A stretch of 64,000 bases of DNA from Reichenbachiella versicolor (lineage in GTDB: Bacteria; Bacteroidota; Bacteroidia; Cytophagales; Cyclobacteriaceae). Of the stretch, positions 1 through 9,451 are shown in pieces; the first letter of the stretch is position 1, and each line of letters begins with the position of its first letter. The DNA is taken from assembly GCF_003171675.1 (NCBI RefSeq), contig NZ_QFZQ01000011.1, positions 120,848-184,847 of the forward strand, given 5' to 3'. The position numbers were made by a program, and so were the translations under genes. The notes under the pieces are model-generated. The model did not search any database. It worked only from the letters and a program-made list of their open reading frames with translations, and was not told the origin of the DNA.

Positions 1-283
1 GAATAAATGAGCCTGCATAATCAGCACTGAATTTGGAATTTCCTGCGGTCAAGTCTCCCATGTAAGTTCCAGTATTAATGCTAAAACCTACAGTTTTATA
101 TTTTGGATTACCTACTCCACTGTAGCCAACTTTACCGCCGCTATACTTTGAAAACTTTTTTTGGTTATTTTTTTTGCTGTAGCCATAATTGCTACGCTTT
201 CTTCTCTTATACTGTGCTTCTACATTAAAAGACAGAGTCACAGTGACAAGTAAAACCAGAGATAATATAAGTTTGTTATTCAT
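1..283 (-). CDS. DUF6089-like outer-membrane protein, partial (C-terminus beyond window)
   Basis: The reading frame opens with ATG at 283 and runs off the window at base 1, so only about 94 residues are visible. They show a signal peptide ending near VEAQ, a basic Arg/Lys/Tyr/Ser/Asn-rich stretch, and then GFSINTGTYMGDLTAG, which resembles the first beta-strand of the Bacteroidota DUF6089 family of putative outer-membrane barrels. In related genomes this family usually lies directly downstream of NAD kinase, before isoprenyl transferase and bamA, which fits its place here 71 bp after nadK on the same strand. The family call rests on context plus a short N-terminus. The function is unknown. 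Confidence 0.7.
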   Translation of the reverse strand, partial: MNNKLILSLVLLVTVTLSFNVEAQYKRRKRSNYGYSKKNNQKKFSKYSGGKVGYSGVGNPKYKTVGFSINTGTYMGDLTAGNSKFSADYAGSFI

Positions 284-354
284 TTCAAATATTCAAACGA
301 CCACAGGATCGAGTTTTATACATTCGCAATATAATTTATTTGGAGTCATTATTC

Positions 355-1230
355 CTAATTTCGAATATCTAGCCCCCAATTTAGCTTGTTTCTTAATGTA
401 TCGAAAAAATTATAGCCCTTTAAGTTAACAAGTTTTACACAAAAGTTCTCTTTTCTAACAGATAGCTTTATACTATTATCTACCGTATAAGACCGATAAT
501 CTAAAGATGTCAAAAACGTTCTTCCTTTTCCTTCAATCTCAAAACTAATAATACTTGAGCCTGAAACAATAAGTGGTCTAACATTCAGATTATGAGGACT
601 AACTGGAGTGATAATAAAGTTGTCAGAATGGGGTAAAACCAGTGGGCCTCCCGCACTTAAAGAATAGCCAGTAGAACCTGTTGGTGTTGAAACCATCAAG
701 CCATCAGCCCAATAAGTATTCATATACTCTCCATTTACATAGCAATGCACTATTATCATGGAGGAAGTATCTCGTTTAAGAATTGCTACTTCATTAAGGG
801 CAAAATTTAAACCATCAAATACATCCTGATTACTATCTAAATGAAGCAAAATTCTACTATCAAAAGAAAACTCTTTCCTAAAAAATTTCTCTAATGCTAT
901 ATCAATTTCATGCTTGGCTGTGGTAGCCAAAAAACCTAGTGTACCCAAATTAACTCCTAGAATTGGTATCTCTAGATGTCCAATTTTAGTAACCGTCTCT
1001 AGCAAAGTTCCATCACCACCTAGACTAAAGAAATAGTCTACCTGAACTAGAACATCTTTATTCTCAATAATGTTTTCTATTGGGAAATTGGCACTATATT
1101 TTTTCAGCCTATGTGCTAACTGCTCAGTGAAATAAACCTCAGAACCATTACCTTTAATAGTATCTATTACTTGCTGTACATAAACAATAGATTCAGAGTT
1201 AACATCTCTTCCGTGAAGGGCAATTCTCAT
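355..1230 (-). CDS. nadK: NAD kinase
   Basis: Cytosolic enzyme that phosphorylates NAD to NADP with ATP. The 291 residues carry the whole family signature: GGDGT at 71-75 with the catalytic Asp, an NE pair at 146-147, ADG at 175-177, TPTGSTGYS at 182-190, and SAGGP at 192-196. Length is typical for bacterial NadK. It is the fifth gene of a packed minus-strand run that starts with the YqeY gene; the CBS gene ends 25 bp before its ATG. The same nadK-CBS-DUF6089 neighbourhood is familiar in Cytophagales. Nothing looks damaged. Confidence 0.97.
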   Translation of the reverse strand: MRIALHGRDVNSESIVYVQQVIDTIKGNGSEVYFTEQLAHRLKKYSANFPIENIIENKDVLVQVDYFFSLGGDGTLLETVTKIGHLEIPILGVNLGTLGFLATTAKHEIDIALEKFFRKEFSFDSRILLHLDSNQDVFDGLNFALNEVAILKRDTSSMIIVHCYVNGEYMNTYWADGLMVSTPTGSTGYSLSAGGPLVLPHSDNFIITPVSPHNLNVRPLIVSGSSIISFEIEGKGRTFLTSLDYRSYTVDNSIKLSVRKENFCVKLVNLKGYNFFDTLRNKLNWGLDIRN

Positions 1231-1255
1231 TTAAGCTTGGTGGTTTATTCAGAAA

Positions 1256-1921
1256 TTAAATTTCCAGATATTTTAAGAGAGTATCAAGTCTCTCTTTTTG
1301 ATAATCATCCTCATTTTCAAGCCCAAAGGTAGAAACAATATTGTAACCATGTCTGCCAAAAGATGATATTACTGCATTACTACTATGCGGATCAATTTTA
1401 AGTGTGACTCGAATTGTACCAGATTGCCCTTCAAAATCTTCTATAAAACTGCTTAGAACCTTACCATCTTCTGTTTCAACGATTCTACTCAATTCAGTCA
1501 TTGAATAATCTTGAATATTCATGGATATAATGATAATTACTCCAGGACTTTGAATAGAAGACATTTTTGAAAAGGCCTCAACTACATCCTGAATTGTTAT
1601 AGCTCCAATGTATTCTTCATTTTCGTTAACAACTGCTACTAGATTGGAATTAGAATCGTAGGCTCTTTTAATTACATCATAATAGTGCTCATTTTGATCC
1701 ACAAATACTTGTGAACCTACTATTTGTATGTCTTCAATGGTCTCTGCACCAGAGAATTCATCAAACAAAAGATTTTCATTGAAAAGACCTAAGAACTTTC
1801 CTTGATCAACAACTGGTAATTCATGAATATGAAATTCCCCCATCCACTGTTGCGCCCTATCTACATTATCTTTGAGCTTTAGGGGAGGGATACTATAGTT
1901 GATCAAATCTTTTGCTCTCAT
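1256..1921 (-). CDS. CBS-domain protein with C-terminal ACT-like region
   Basis: A 221-residue protein with two N-terminal CBS motifs (about residues 1-60 and 70-120) that normally form an adenosine-nucleotide-binding Bateman module. The last ~95 residues begin PGVIIIISMNIQDYSM and have the pattern of an ACT-like small-molecule domain. No catalytic domain is present, so a sensory or regulatory role is inferred. The ATG overlaps the stop of the upstream hydrolase gene by 4 bp, which points to translational coupling. Position directly before nadK suggests a link to nucleotide or NAD status, but the partner is unknown. Confidence 0.85.
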   Translation of the reverse strand: MRAKDLINYSIPPLKLKDNVDRAQQWMGEFHIHELPVVDQGKFLGLFNENLLFDEFSGAETIEDIQIVGSQVFVDQNEHYYDVIKRAYDSNSNLVAVVNENEEYIGAITIQDVVEAFSKMSSIQSPGVIIIISMNIQDYSMTELSRIVETEDGKVLSSFIEDFEGQSGTIRVTLKIDPHSSNAVISSFGRHGYNIVSTFGLENEDDYQKERLDTLLKYLEI

Positions 1922-2700
1922 GCTGTTACTGTTTCTTCCAAAAATTCCTCTAATATCTCATTGTAGCGATCCGGCTGCTCCATCATCGGAGCATGACAGC
2001 ACTTATCAATGAATCTTAAAGTTGAGTTCTCAATTAAACGATTAAACTCATGCGCTACATGTGGAGGTGTAATAGTGTCATTTAACCCCCATATCAATAA
2101 CGTCTTGTTTTTAATTTTATGCAATTCATCTGCCAAATTATTTCGCTGAGCAGACTTGGCTATACCTACAATACGTAAACAACAAGGAATACTTTTCAAT
2201 GTCTCGAATATTTCATCAATATATTCCTTTGTCGCTGTTTTAGGATCATAAAACGTATACTCTACCTTTTCCTTTATGAAATCATAACTGCCTCTTTTTG
2301 GAAATGATGCCCCCATAGAGTTTTCGAATAACCCAGAACTACCTGTCAAAATCATTCTGTCAACTTTTTCAGGGTATTTCAACACGAACATCAATGCCAT
2401 ATGCCCACCAAGAGAATTACCCATGATGTCAAATTTATCGTAGCCTTTAAATTCAAGAAACCCTTCTAAAAATTCAATTAGTTTAGGTAAACCAGCTTGT
2501 TTGACAGGTAACTCGTAAATTGGAAGCATAGGAATTACAACTTTATACTTCCCGGAAAATTTATTGATAACTGATTCCCAGTTGCTAAGTGCACCAAATA
2601 GCCCATGAAGTAAAAGCATAGTTTTACCTTCACCTTCTTCGATGTAGCTATACTCACCTTCTTTTTTTACTTGTATTGTTGCATTCTTAATCTCTGGCAT
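1918..2700 (-). CDS. alpha/beta-fold hydrolase
   Basis: A 260-residue cytosolic alpha/beta hydrolase. The oxyanion-side motif HGLFGALSNW follows residue 31. The nucleophile elbow GNSLGG is at 94-99 with Ser96. A candidate acid is Asp208 in WGLNDT, and the histidine is His236 in CCHAPMMEQP, so the triad is complete. The substrate cannot be told from sequence; esterase or C-C hydrolase activity is possible. The gene sits between cvpA and the CBS gene and overlaps the latter by 4 bp. Confidence 0.85.
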   Translation of the reverse strand: MPEIKNATIQVKKEGEYSYIEEGEGKTMLLLHGLFGALSNWESVINKFSGKYKVVIPMLPIYELPVKQAGLPKLIEFLEGFLEFKGYDKFDIMGNSLGGHMALMFVLKYPEKVDRMILTGSSGLFENSMGASFPKRGSYDFIKEKVEYTFYDPKTATKEYIDEIFETLKSIPCCLRIVGIAKSAQRNNLADELHKIKNKTLLIWGLNDTITPPHVAHEFNRLIENSTLRFIDKCCHAPMMEQPDRYNEILEEFLEETVTA

Positions 2701-2727
2701 AATGTCAAAAGTTATTTATTCTAACGA

Positions 2728-3267
2728 TCAAACCCCAATAGGAATTTGATTAATTGATTCTTGTGTCTGCTCAAAATACTCCATAAAGTGAGGGAACATA
2801 TTGGAAAAGAAACCAAATAATCCTGGAGCAAAAGCTTTAATTGGTTGATAAAGAATACTAGTTTCTGTAGTTTCTTCTTTTAGTGAACCACCAAAATTGT
2901 TAAAAACCCAAAAAAAGATACTAATAAATAGTGCCCATTTTAAGATTCCTAGAATGCTTCCTGCTATATCATCAAGACTGCCTAATAGAGTCATATCTAA
3001 AATAGTTTTAAGACCTTTCCCAATCAAATTCAATGATAAAACAACACCAATGAAAATTATGGCGAAAGAAATAACAGGTAAAGCGTGTTCATATCCATCA
3101 ATGTATTTGTCTAAAAGTTGAATCACATAATCTAGCAATTTAATTCCTAGTAACATCGCTATGAAAAAAGCTGTTAAGGAAATGATTTCCATTAACAAGC
3201 CTTTTTTATATCCCGAATATGCTCCAATCAGAAGGAACACCAATATGATAATATCTATAGTATTCAA
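2728..3267 (-). CDS. CvpA family inner-membrane protein (TTG start)
   Basis: A 179-residue membrane protein with four hydrophobic helices in the first ~125 residues and a short polar tail, the layout of CvpA (colicin V production family). It begins MNTIDIIILVFLLIGAYSGY, which matches the expected N-terminus of Bacteroidota CvpA proteins. The initiator is TTG and directly follows the TAG stop of the YqeY gene with no gap. The next in-frame Met is about 25 residues in, inside the second hydrophobic segment, so TTG is the best start. Its function in envelope physiology is not established for this phylum. Confidence 0.87.
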   Translation of the reverse strand: MNTIDIIILVFLLIGAYSGYKKGLLMEIISLTAFFIAMLLGIKLLDYVIQLLDKYIDGYEHALPVISFAIIFIGVVLSLNLIGKGLKTILDMTLLGSLDDIAGSILGILKWALFISIFFWVFNNFGGSLKEETTETSILYQPIKAFAPGLFGFFSNMFPHFMEYFEQTQESINQIPIGV

Positions 3268-3717
3268 CTAGGAAAGTAATGTCTTGACCATTGCAGAGAT
3301 AGCCTTTCCATCTGCCTTTCCAGCCAATGCTTTAGTTGCGGCTCCCATTACCTTTCCCATATCTTGAGGTCCTGAAGCCCCTATTTCGGCTATTACTTTT
3401 TGCAATTCTGCTTTCAACTCTGCTTCAGACAATTGCTTTGGCAGATACTCACTAATAATTTCAAACTCACTTTGCTCGATATCAGCTAAATCATCTCTTC
3501 CCTGTTCTCTATAAAGAGCTATTGAATCTTTTCTTTGCTTAGCAGCCTTCATTAAAAGCTTCATTTCCGAATCCGTAGAAATTTCTTCGGCAGCGCCTTT
3601 TTCTGTTTCAGCTAACATGATCATCGATTTAATAGCTCTAAGTGCTGTTAGTCTTTCTTTCTCTTTTGCCAACATTGCTTTTTTTATGTCGGCATTTATT
3701 TGGTCTTTAAGGCTCAT
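3268..3717 (-). CDS. GatB/YqeY domain-containing protein
   Basis: A 149-residue protein that covers the whole YqeY family: an N-terminal helical part (MSLKDQINADIKKAMLAKEK, then LTALRAIKSMI) and a C-terminal domain ending MGAATKALAGKADGKAISAMVKTLL, the GatB/YqeY tail motif. This tail binds tRNA in GatB, but the free-standing protein has no settled role. It is the first gene of the minus-strand run and is divergent from pdxJ across 109 bp. The stop abuts the cvpA start, so the two are surely co-transcribed. Confidence 0.92.
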   Translation of the reverse strand: MSLKDQINADIKKAMLAKEKERLTALRAIKSMIMLAETEKGAAEEISTDSEMKLLMKAAKQRKDSIALYREQGRDDLADIEQSEFEIISEYLPKQLSEAELKAELQKVIAEIGASGPQDMGKVMGAATKALAGKADGKAISAMVKTLLS

Positions 3718-3826
3718 CTTTCGTACAGATTAGAATCCTAGTAAATGTTTAATTTTACGCCCGATCAGCTACAGGCTCATCTAGGGCTCAATTTGGGATC
3801 GAATATACGATAGCTTATCAAATAGT

Positions 3827-4540
3827 ATGACAAAACTGAGTGTAAACGTAAATAAAATAGCCACGATAAGAAATGCACGTGGAGGTAACAATCCAAACCT
3901 TATTCAAGTAGTTAAAGATTGTGAAAGATTCGGTGCCCAAGGTATTACTGTGCATCCAAGACCAGATGAGAGACATATAACCACTCAAGATGTCTATGAT
4001 ATCAATGAAATTTGTACCACTGAATTCAACATAGAAGGTTATCCAGATGAGAGATATATAAAAATGATTGAAGAGATCAAGCCTCAGCAAGCTACATTAG
4101 TTCCTGACCCTCCTGAAGCTATAACTTCGAATGCTGGATGGGATACTATTAAAAATAAAGAGCTGTTATCTGAAATAATTTTAAGATTAAAAGCAACTGG
4201 TACAAGAGTCTCAATTTTTGTAGAACCAGATACAAAAATGATTGAGGGAGCTGCCGAAATTAAAACTGACAGAATAGAACTATATACAGAACCATATGCT
4301 GAATTATATCCAAGTAACAAGAAATCTGCAATCAAAGATTATTTAACAGCAAGTCTACTTGCAAAAGGTTTAGGCTTAGGTATCAATGCAGGACATGACT
4401 TAGACTTAAACAACCTTAAGTATCTAAAGGAACAGATACCATTCATCGACGAAGTATCGATTGGACATGCACTTGTATGTGATGCACTTTACTCAGGATT
4501 AGAGAACACAATCCAAATGTATCTTAGACAACTTATATAA
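3827..4540 (+). CDS. pdxJ: pyridoxine 5'-phosphate synthase
   Basis: Last step of the DXP-dependent vitamin B6 pathway: condenses 1-deoxyxylulose 5-phosphate with 3-amino-2-oxopropyl phosphate to give PNP. The 237 residues fit the TIM-barrel family in length. Visible motifs are [17 protein letters not shown] at the N-terminus, HPRPDERHI at 43-51 with an active-site His, INAGHDL at 186-192, and GHALVCDAL at 213-221. The stop overlaps the next gene's start by one base (TAATG), so it leads a three-gene operon with a hydrolase and a methylase. Confidence 0.97.
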   Translation: MTKLSVNVNKIATIRNARGGNNPNLIQVVKDCERFGAQGITVHPRPDERHITTQDVYDINEICTTEFNIEGYPDERYIKMIEEIKPQQATLVPDPPEAITSNAGWDTIKNKELLSEIILRLKATGTRVSIFVEPDTKMIEGAAEIKTDRIELYTEPYAELYPSNKKSAIKDYLTASLLAKGLGLGINAGHDLDLNNLKYLKEQIPFIDEVSIGHALVCDALYSGLENTIQMYLRQLI

Positions 4541-5304
4541 TGGAACTACTTAACCACAAGGTTTTTGGAAACGGACGACCTCTTATTGTTTTACACGGAT
4601 TTTTAGGATCGTTAGATAATTGGCTCACACTTGGAAAAAAGTTCGCGGAAGAATATCAAGTGATCTTGGTTGATCAAAGGAACCATGGGAAATCCTTTCA
4701 CAGTGCTCAATGGGGATATGATGAAATGGTAGATGATCTAAATACTTTAATAGAACATTACAATTTTGAAAACCCAATTTTACTTGGTCACTCAATGGGT
4801 GGAAAAACAGTCATGCAATATGGGGCGTATCATGATGAAAAGGTCAGTAAAATTATTGTCGCTGATATTGCACCAAAGTTTTATCCTATACACCATCAAC
4901 AAATTTTAGCCGGGCTAAATGCCATCCCTATAGACGAAATAAAAAGTCGAGAAGATGCTGATCAAATACTGAAGCAATACATCTTAGAAGATGGTGTAAG
5001 AACTTTTTTACTCAAAAATTTATCTCGCTCTTCCGAGGGGTTCTCATGGAAAATGAACCTTAGTGTATTAAGCAATCAAATTTCAGAAATTGGAAAAGAA
5101 TTAAACTATAGATTACCTATTGAAACAGAGACATTGTTTATTAGGGGTGGGGCTTCAAATTATATTCTAGATGATGACTGGAACGAAATTGAAGAGGTTT
5201 TCCCAAATTCTAAACTAGATACTATTAATGGGGTCGGGCATTGGCTTCATGCCGAAAAACCATCTGAGTTTTATAATAAAGTAATGACATTCATTAATGA
5301 ATAA
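4540..5304 (+). CDS. alpha/beta hydrolase, YbfF-type esterase
   Basis: A 254-residue alpha/beta hydrolase like E. coli YbfF (acyl-CoA/malonyl-CoA esterase family). The motif LHGFLGSLDNW precedes VDQRNHGKS, and the nucleophile elbow GHSMGG lies at 83-88 with Ser85. The histidine is probably in GVGHWLHAEKP near 232-235. The VDQRNHG segment is typical of the YbfF subgroup. It is coupled to pdxJ by a one-base overlap and to the next gene by an 8-bp overlap. The physiological substrate is unknown. Confidence 0.85.
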   Translation: MELLNHKVFGNGRPLIVLHGFLGSLDNWLTLGKKFAEEYQVILVDQRNHGKSFHSAQWGYDEMVDDLNTLIEHYNFENPILLGHSMGGKTVMQYGAYHDEKVSKIIVADIAPKFYPIHHQQILAGLNAIPIDEIKSREDADQILKQYILEDGVRTFLLKNLSRSSEGFSWKMNLSVLSNQISEIGKELNYRLPIETETLFIRGGASNYILDDDWNEIEEVFPNSKLDTINGVGHWLHAEKPSEFYNKVMTFINE

Positions 5305-6004
5305 GGGTAAATTATTCCTCATCCCAACCGTAATAGCTGAAAATACCGAGACAAACGTAATCACTGAACAGGTCCGTAATGTGATTAAATCTTTGGATTA
5401 TTTCTTAGTAGAAAACATCAGAACAGCCAGACGCTACATAAGTAAGCTTAAACTAGGTGTTCCTATTGAAGAATTACAATTTGAACTTTTAGATAAAAAC
5501 ACTGATACTAGCACAGTAGAAAAGCTTCTTTCTCCAGTAGTAAGAGGCAGAAACGTAGGAATCATATCCGAATCAGGCTGTCCAGGAGTTGCTGATCCAG
5601 GCTCAATTGCTGTAGCTAGTGCACATCAAAAAGGAATTCAAGTAATACCGATAACTGGGCCATCATCTATATTGATGGCACTAATGGCCTCAGGTTTCAA
5701 TGGTCAATCATTTACGTTTCATGGATATTTACCAATAGACAAGAAAGATCGAATCGAAAAGATACGATCAATGGAACGAGACGCGCAGAAATTGAATCAA
5801 ACTCAAATTTTTATGGATACTCCATACAGAAACCAAAAACTTTTTCAAGACGTAATTAAGACCTGCTCAAATGGAACCATGCTTTCAGTGGCTAGGGGGA
5901 TTACGGGAGTTAATGAGCTAATTCTTACAAAAGACATTTCCAACTGGGAAAAAACTAAAATTGATTTAAATAAGATACCTACCATTTTTTCAATACACGC
6001 TTAA
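5297..6004 (+). CDS. SAM-dependent methyltransferase, RsmI-like tetrapyrrole-methylase fold
   Basis: A 235-residue protein of the tetrapyrrole (corrin/porphyrin) methylase fold, closest to RsmI, which 2'-O-methylates C1402 of 16S rRNA. Visible are the N-terminal IPTVIAENTETNVI strand-loop, SESGCPGVADPGS (SAM-binding loop), PITGPSSILMALMASGF, and FTFHGYLP. It is shorter than classical RsmI, and Bacteroidota commonly carry this short paralogue beside a full RsmI, so I do not assign rsmI itself. It overlaps the hydrolase gene by 8 bp. A role in rRNA methylation is inferred only. Confidence 0.8.
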   Translation: MNKGKLFLIPTVIAENTETNVITEQVRNVIKSLDYFLVENIRTARRYISKLKLGVPIEELQFELLDKNTDTSTVEKLLSPVVRGRNVGIISESGCPGVADPGSIAVASAHQKGIQVIPITGPSSILMALMASGFNGQSFTFHGYLPIDKKDRIEKIRSMERDAQKLNQTQIFMDTPYRNQKLFQDVIKTCSNGTMLSVARGITGVNELILTKDISNWEKTKIDLNKIPTIFSIHA

Positions 6005-6006
6005 TA

Positions 6007-6042
6007 TTTGATTTTTAAATGATTGAGCAAAACTTATCTTTG
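6007..6042 (+). promoter_or_regulatory. candidate metK promoter (TTTG ... TAnnTTTG)
   Basis: TATCTTTG at 6035-6042 matches the Bacteroidota -7 consensus TAnnTTTG, with TTTG 24 nt upstream at 6007-6010, slightly longer than the usual spacing. It lies in the 111-bp gap before metK. A small 5-bp hairpin (gccca/tgggc, 6082-6098) sits in the presumed leader just ahead of the ATG; it is too small to call a SAM riboswitch. Confidence 0.5.
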
Positions 6043-6115
6043 CCCGCTATTACACATCAAAATAGAGTTTAATAAAAATATGCCCAATAATTCTGGGCTC
6101 AATTAGAATAATATT

Positions 6116-7366
6116 ATGCCATATTTATTTACATCTGAGTCTGTATCTGAAGGACATCCAGACAAAGTAGCCGATCAGATATCTGATTCATTGCTTGACC
6201 ATTTTTTGGCTTTTGATAACCAATCTAAAGTCGCTTGTGAAACACTTGTTACTACTGGATTAACCGTACTTAGTGGTGAAGTGAAAACTAAATCTTATAT
6301 AGATGTTCAATCTGTAGCAAGAGATGTTATTAACAAAATTGGTTATACCAAAGGAGAATATCAGTTTGACGGTGATAGCTGTGGTGTGATATCTGCCATT
6401 CATGAACAATCCCCTGATATCAATCAAGGTGTAGAAAGAGCTAAAGAAGAGGAGCAAGGTGCAGGAGACCAAGGTATGATGTTCGGTTATGCAACAGCAG
6501 AAACAGAGAACTATATGCCATTAGCTCTAGATCTTTCTCATATGCTATTAATTGAACTAGCTAAACTTAGAAGAGAAAATCAAGACATAACATATCTTAG
6601 ACCTGATGCTAAATCACAAGTTACAATAGAGTATAGTGACGATAATAAACCTACAAGAATTGATGCTATTGTAATTTCTACACAACATGATGATTTCGCA
6701 GAAGAAACCGAAATGTTGACTAAGATTCAAGAGGATATTAAGACCATCTTGATACCAAGAGTGGTAGCACAATTGAAGCCTGAACTCCAAGCATTATTCA
6801 ATGATGATATCAAATACCACATCAACCCTACTGGTAAGTTTGTGATCGGTGGACCTCACGGTGATACTGGATTGACGGGTAGAAAAATAATCGTAGATAC
6901 ATATGGTGGTAAAGGCGCTCATGGTGGTGGAGCATTCTCAGGCAAAGATCCTTCTAAAGTAGATAGATCTGCTGCCTATGCAACTCGACACATCGCTAAA
7001 AATTTGGTAGCAGCAGGTATTGCTGATGAAATCTTAGTTCAGGTTTCTTATGCTATTGGAGTAGCAGAGCCTATGGGTATCTTCATAAATACTTTTGGAT
7101 CAGCAAAGGTTGACTTAACTGATGGTCAAATAGCTGAATTAGTAACTAAAGTTTTTGATATGAAACCTGCGGCATTAATCAAGAGGTTGAAATTGATGAA
7201 CCCTATCTATTCTGAGACTGCTGCCTATGGTCATATGGGACGTACACCCGAAAATAAGACAGTAACGTTCCATAGCCCAACTGGTGATGTAACTCAAGAA
7301 GTTGAAACTTTTACTTGGGAAAAACTTGACTACGTAGAAAAAGTTAAAGAAGCTTTCAATCTTTAA
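6116..7366 (+). CDS. metK: S-adenosylmethionine synthetase
   Basis: Makes S-adenosylmethionine from methionine and ATP. The 416-residue protein shows [20 protein letters not shown] at the start (with the active-site His), [33 protein letters not shown], the P-loop-like [13 protein letters not shown], and a C-terminal [10 protein letters not shown] region. Length is in the normal range, with a modest C-terminal extension as in other Bacteroidota. It has its own promoter candidate and stands as a single gene. It supplies SAM for the methylases and radical-SAM enzymes seen elsewhere in the window (lipA, hemW). Confidence 0.98.
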   Translation: MPYLFTSESVSEGHPDKVADQISDSLLDHFLAFDNQSKVACETLVTTGLTVLSGEVKTKSYIDVQSVARDVINKIGYTKGEYQFDGDSCGVISAIHEQSPDINQGVERAKEEEQGAGDQGMMFGYATAETENYMPLALDLSHMLLIELAKLRRENQDITYLRPDAKSQVTIEYSDDNKPTRIDAIVISTQHDDFAEETEMLTKIQEDIKTILIPRVVAQLKPELQALFNDDIKYHINPTGKFVIGGPHGDTGLTGRKIIVDTYGGKGAHGGGAFSGKDPSKVDRSAAYATRHIAKNLVAAGIADEILVQVSYAIGVAEPMGIFINTFGSAKVDLTDGQIAELVTKVFDMKPAALIKRLKLMNPIYSETAAYGHMGRTPENKTVTFHSPTGDVTQEVETFTWEKLDYVEKVKEAFNL

Positions 7367-7426
7367 GTTTCAAGACGGAACTTTTTGACATAATTTGCGA
7401 TTAGTATGTCATTGCTAAATTTATAA

Positions 7427-9442
7427 ATGATGAAGAAGCTAATCGCGATTGCTTTAATAATATTTTTGAGTCCAATTTGCTGGGGGCAAGTACTTCACCC
7501 TGCAGATTGGACTTTTTCCGTTTCTAAAGTTAACCCAACAGTTGGTGAGGAAGTTGAATTAGTCTTCGATGCGGTAATAGAAGAAGGGTGGTATTTATAT
7601 TCGTCTGATTTCGACCCGAACTTAGGGCCACTTGTTACAGAATTTACCTTTGAAGCTAATGATAGCTATGAGTTATTAGGGAGTATACAGCCTCAAAACC
7701 CAAAGAAAAAGTACGATTCTCTTTGGGAAGGAGAGTATACATACTTTCGACACAAAGGCAAATTCATTCAGAAAATCAAAGTTCTTACTGAAAATCCAGA
7801 GGTAAAAGGAGGCAACTTTTATCAAGTATGTACGGATGTAGACGGTCGTTGTATTCCTTTTGAAGAAGAATTTAACTTTACTGCTTTACTCCAAGGAAAG
7901 TCTATTGAAAAAGCAGAAAAAAAACCTGAAGAGTCTACTTTCTCTATTAAATCAGAACAAGAATCCGGTGAGAATACAAGCGATGAAGAAAAAGGCATCT
8001 TGACAAAGAAAAGTAGTACTGACCCATATACACTTTTGACATTTATGATTGCAGCTTTCTTGGCAGGGCTCGCAGCGATTTTCACACCTTGTGTTTTTCC
8101 AATGATACCTATGACCGTGACTTTTTTCACTAAAAACGGAGGTAAATGGAAAGGTGTAATGTACGGCTTCTTCATCATATTAATATACACTTTAATAGGT
8201 GCAGTATTGGCTCCATTCATGGGGCCAACAACAGCTAATGAATTAGCCACCAACTGGATTCCGAACATAATATTTTTTACAGTATTCCTATTTTTTGCAC
8301 TTTCTTTCTTAGGGCTCTTTGAGATTACGTTGCCAAGCAAATTTGTCAATAATATTGATCGTCAATCCGACAAAGGTGGCTTGATTGGTGTATTCTTTAT
8401 GGCTTTTACTTTGGTGTTGGTTTCATTTTCCTGTACGGGTCCTCTTGTAGGAACTATCTTAGTTGAATCTGCAGGTGGGCAAGTATTGAAACCTGTATTA
8501 GGAATGTTTGCTTTTTCTCTAGCTTTCGCTCTTCCTTTTACCGTTTTTGCGTTATTCCCAAGCCTTATGAATGGAATGCCAAAGTCTGGTGGATGGCTCA
8601 ATGAGATAAAGGTCGTTTTAGGGTTATTAGAACTAGCATTCGCATTTAAATTCTTAAGTATTGCAGATCAAGCTTACCACTGGCATATCCTAGACAGAGA
8701 AGTGTATTTAGCTATCTGGATTGCTGTTTTTAGTATTCTAGGGTTCTATCTTCTTGGTAAGATTCGAATGCCACATGATTCTCCTAAAGAGAAAACTTCA
8801 GTCGGGGGATTAGTTTTAGCCATTACGGTTTTTTCATTTGTCATATACCTAATTCCAGGTATGTTTGGTGCTCCACTTAAAGCCTTATCTGGCTATTTAC
8901 CTCCTTTGACATCTCAGGACTTTATTCTATCAGCAAAATCAGTTGAAAATACAGAAAGTTATATTTGTGAAACACCTGACCATGGTGAAGAGCTACATTT
9001 ACCACATGGATTACAAGGCTATTTTGATTATGAACAAGCTCTAGCATGTGCGAAAGATCAAGGTAAACCTTTATTTATAGATTTCACGGGGCATGGTTGT
9101 GTAAACTGCCGAGAAATGGAAGCTCGTGTCTGGTCAGATGAAAGAGTATTGTCTAGATTAACGAATGACTTTGTAATGGTTGCGCTATATGTTGATGACC
9201 GTACTGAATTGCCTAAGTCCAAGTGGTATACTTCTACCTATGACAGCAAAATCAAAAAAACAATTGGGCAACAGAACGCAGATCTACAGATTACAAGATT
9301 CAATAATAATGCACAACCTTATTATGTTGTTTTAGATACTAATGGTGATCTACTTCTTCCTCCAAAGGCTTATGACTTAAATATTGCTAACTTTGTTGCG
9401 TTTTTAGATGAGGCGAAGAAAATATTTTCTTCGTCTAAGTAA
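7427..9442 (+). CDS. dsbD: thiol:disulfide interchange protein DsbD
   Basis: Carries reducing power from cytoplasmic thioredoxin across the inner membrane. The 671 residues show three parts. A signal peptide is followed by an N-terminal periplasmic domain with a Cys pair in VCTDVDGRCIPF. A membrane domain of about eight helices follows (about 200-480) with TPCVFPMIP and SFSCTGPLVG, each holding one of the redox cysteines. The C-terminal thioredoxin-like domain has the active site GCVNCREME. All six cysteines expected for DsbD electron relay are present. Start is ATGATG; either Met may serve. Confidence 0.93.
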   Translation: MMKKLIAIALIIFLSPICWGQVLHPADWTFSVSKVNPTVGEEVELVFDAVIEEGWYLYSSDFDPNLGPLVTEFTFEANDSYELLGSIQPQNPKKKYDSLWEGEYTYFRHKGKFIQKIKVLTENPEVKGGNFYQVCTDVDGRCIPFEEEFNFTALLQGKSIEKAEKKPEESTFSIKSEQESGENTSDEEKGILTKKSSTDPYTLLTFMIAAFLAGLAAIFTPCVFPMIPMTVTFFTKNGGKWKGVMYGFFIILIYTLIGAVLAPFMGPTTANELATNWIPNIIFFTVFLFFALSFLGLFEITLPSKFVNNIDRQSDKGGLIGVFFMAFTLVLVSFSCTGPLVGTILVESAGGQVLKPVLGMFAFSLAFALPFTVFALFPSLMNGMPKSGGWLNEIKVVLGLLELAFAFKFLSIADQAYHWHILDREVYLAIWIAVFSILGFYLLGKIRMPHDSPKEKTSVGGLVLAITVFSFVIYLIPGMFGAPLKALSGYLPPLTSQDFILSAKSVENTESYICETPDHGEELHLPHGLQGYFDYEQALACAKDQGKPLFIDFTGHGCVNCREMEARVWSDERVLSRLTNDFVMVALYVDDRTELPKSKWYTSTYDSKIKKTIGQQNADLQITRFNNNAQPYYVVLDTNGDLLLPPKAYDLNIANFVAFLDEAKKIFSSSK

Positions 9443-9451
9443 AATTGAGTT

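Noticed and set aside
6043..6115. SAM riboswitch in the metK leader
   Set aside because: Only one 5-bp hairpin is visible; none of the conserved SAM-I or SAM-II core sequences could be found.
7822..8349. 175-residue minus-strand ORF opposite dsbD
   Set aside because: It mirrors a conserved membrane-coding region and shows no family features of its own.
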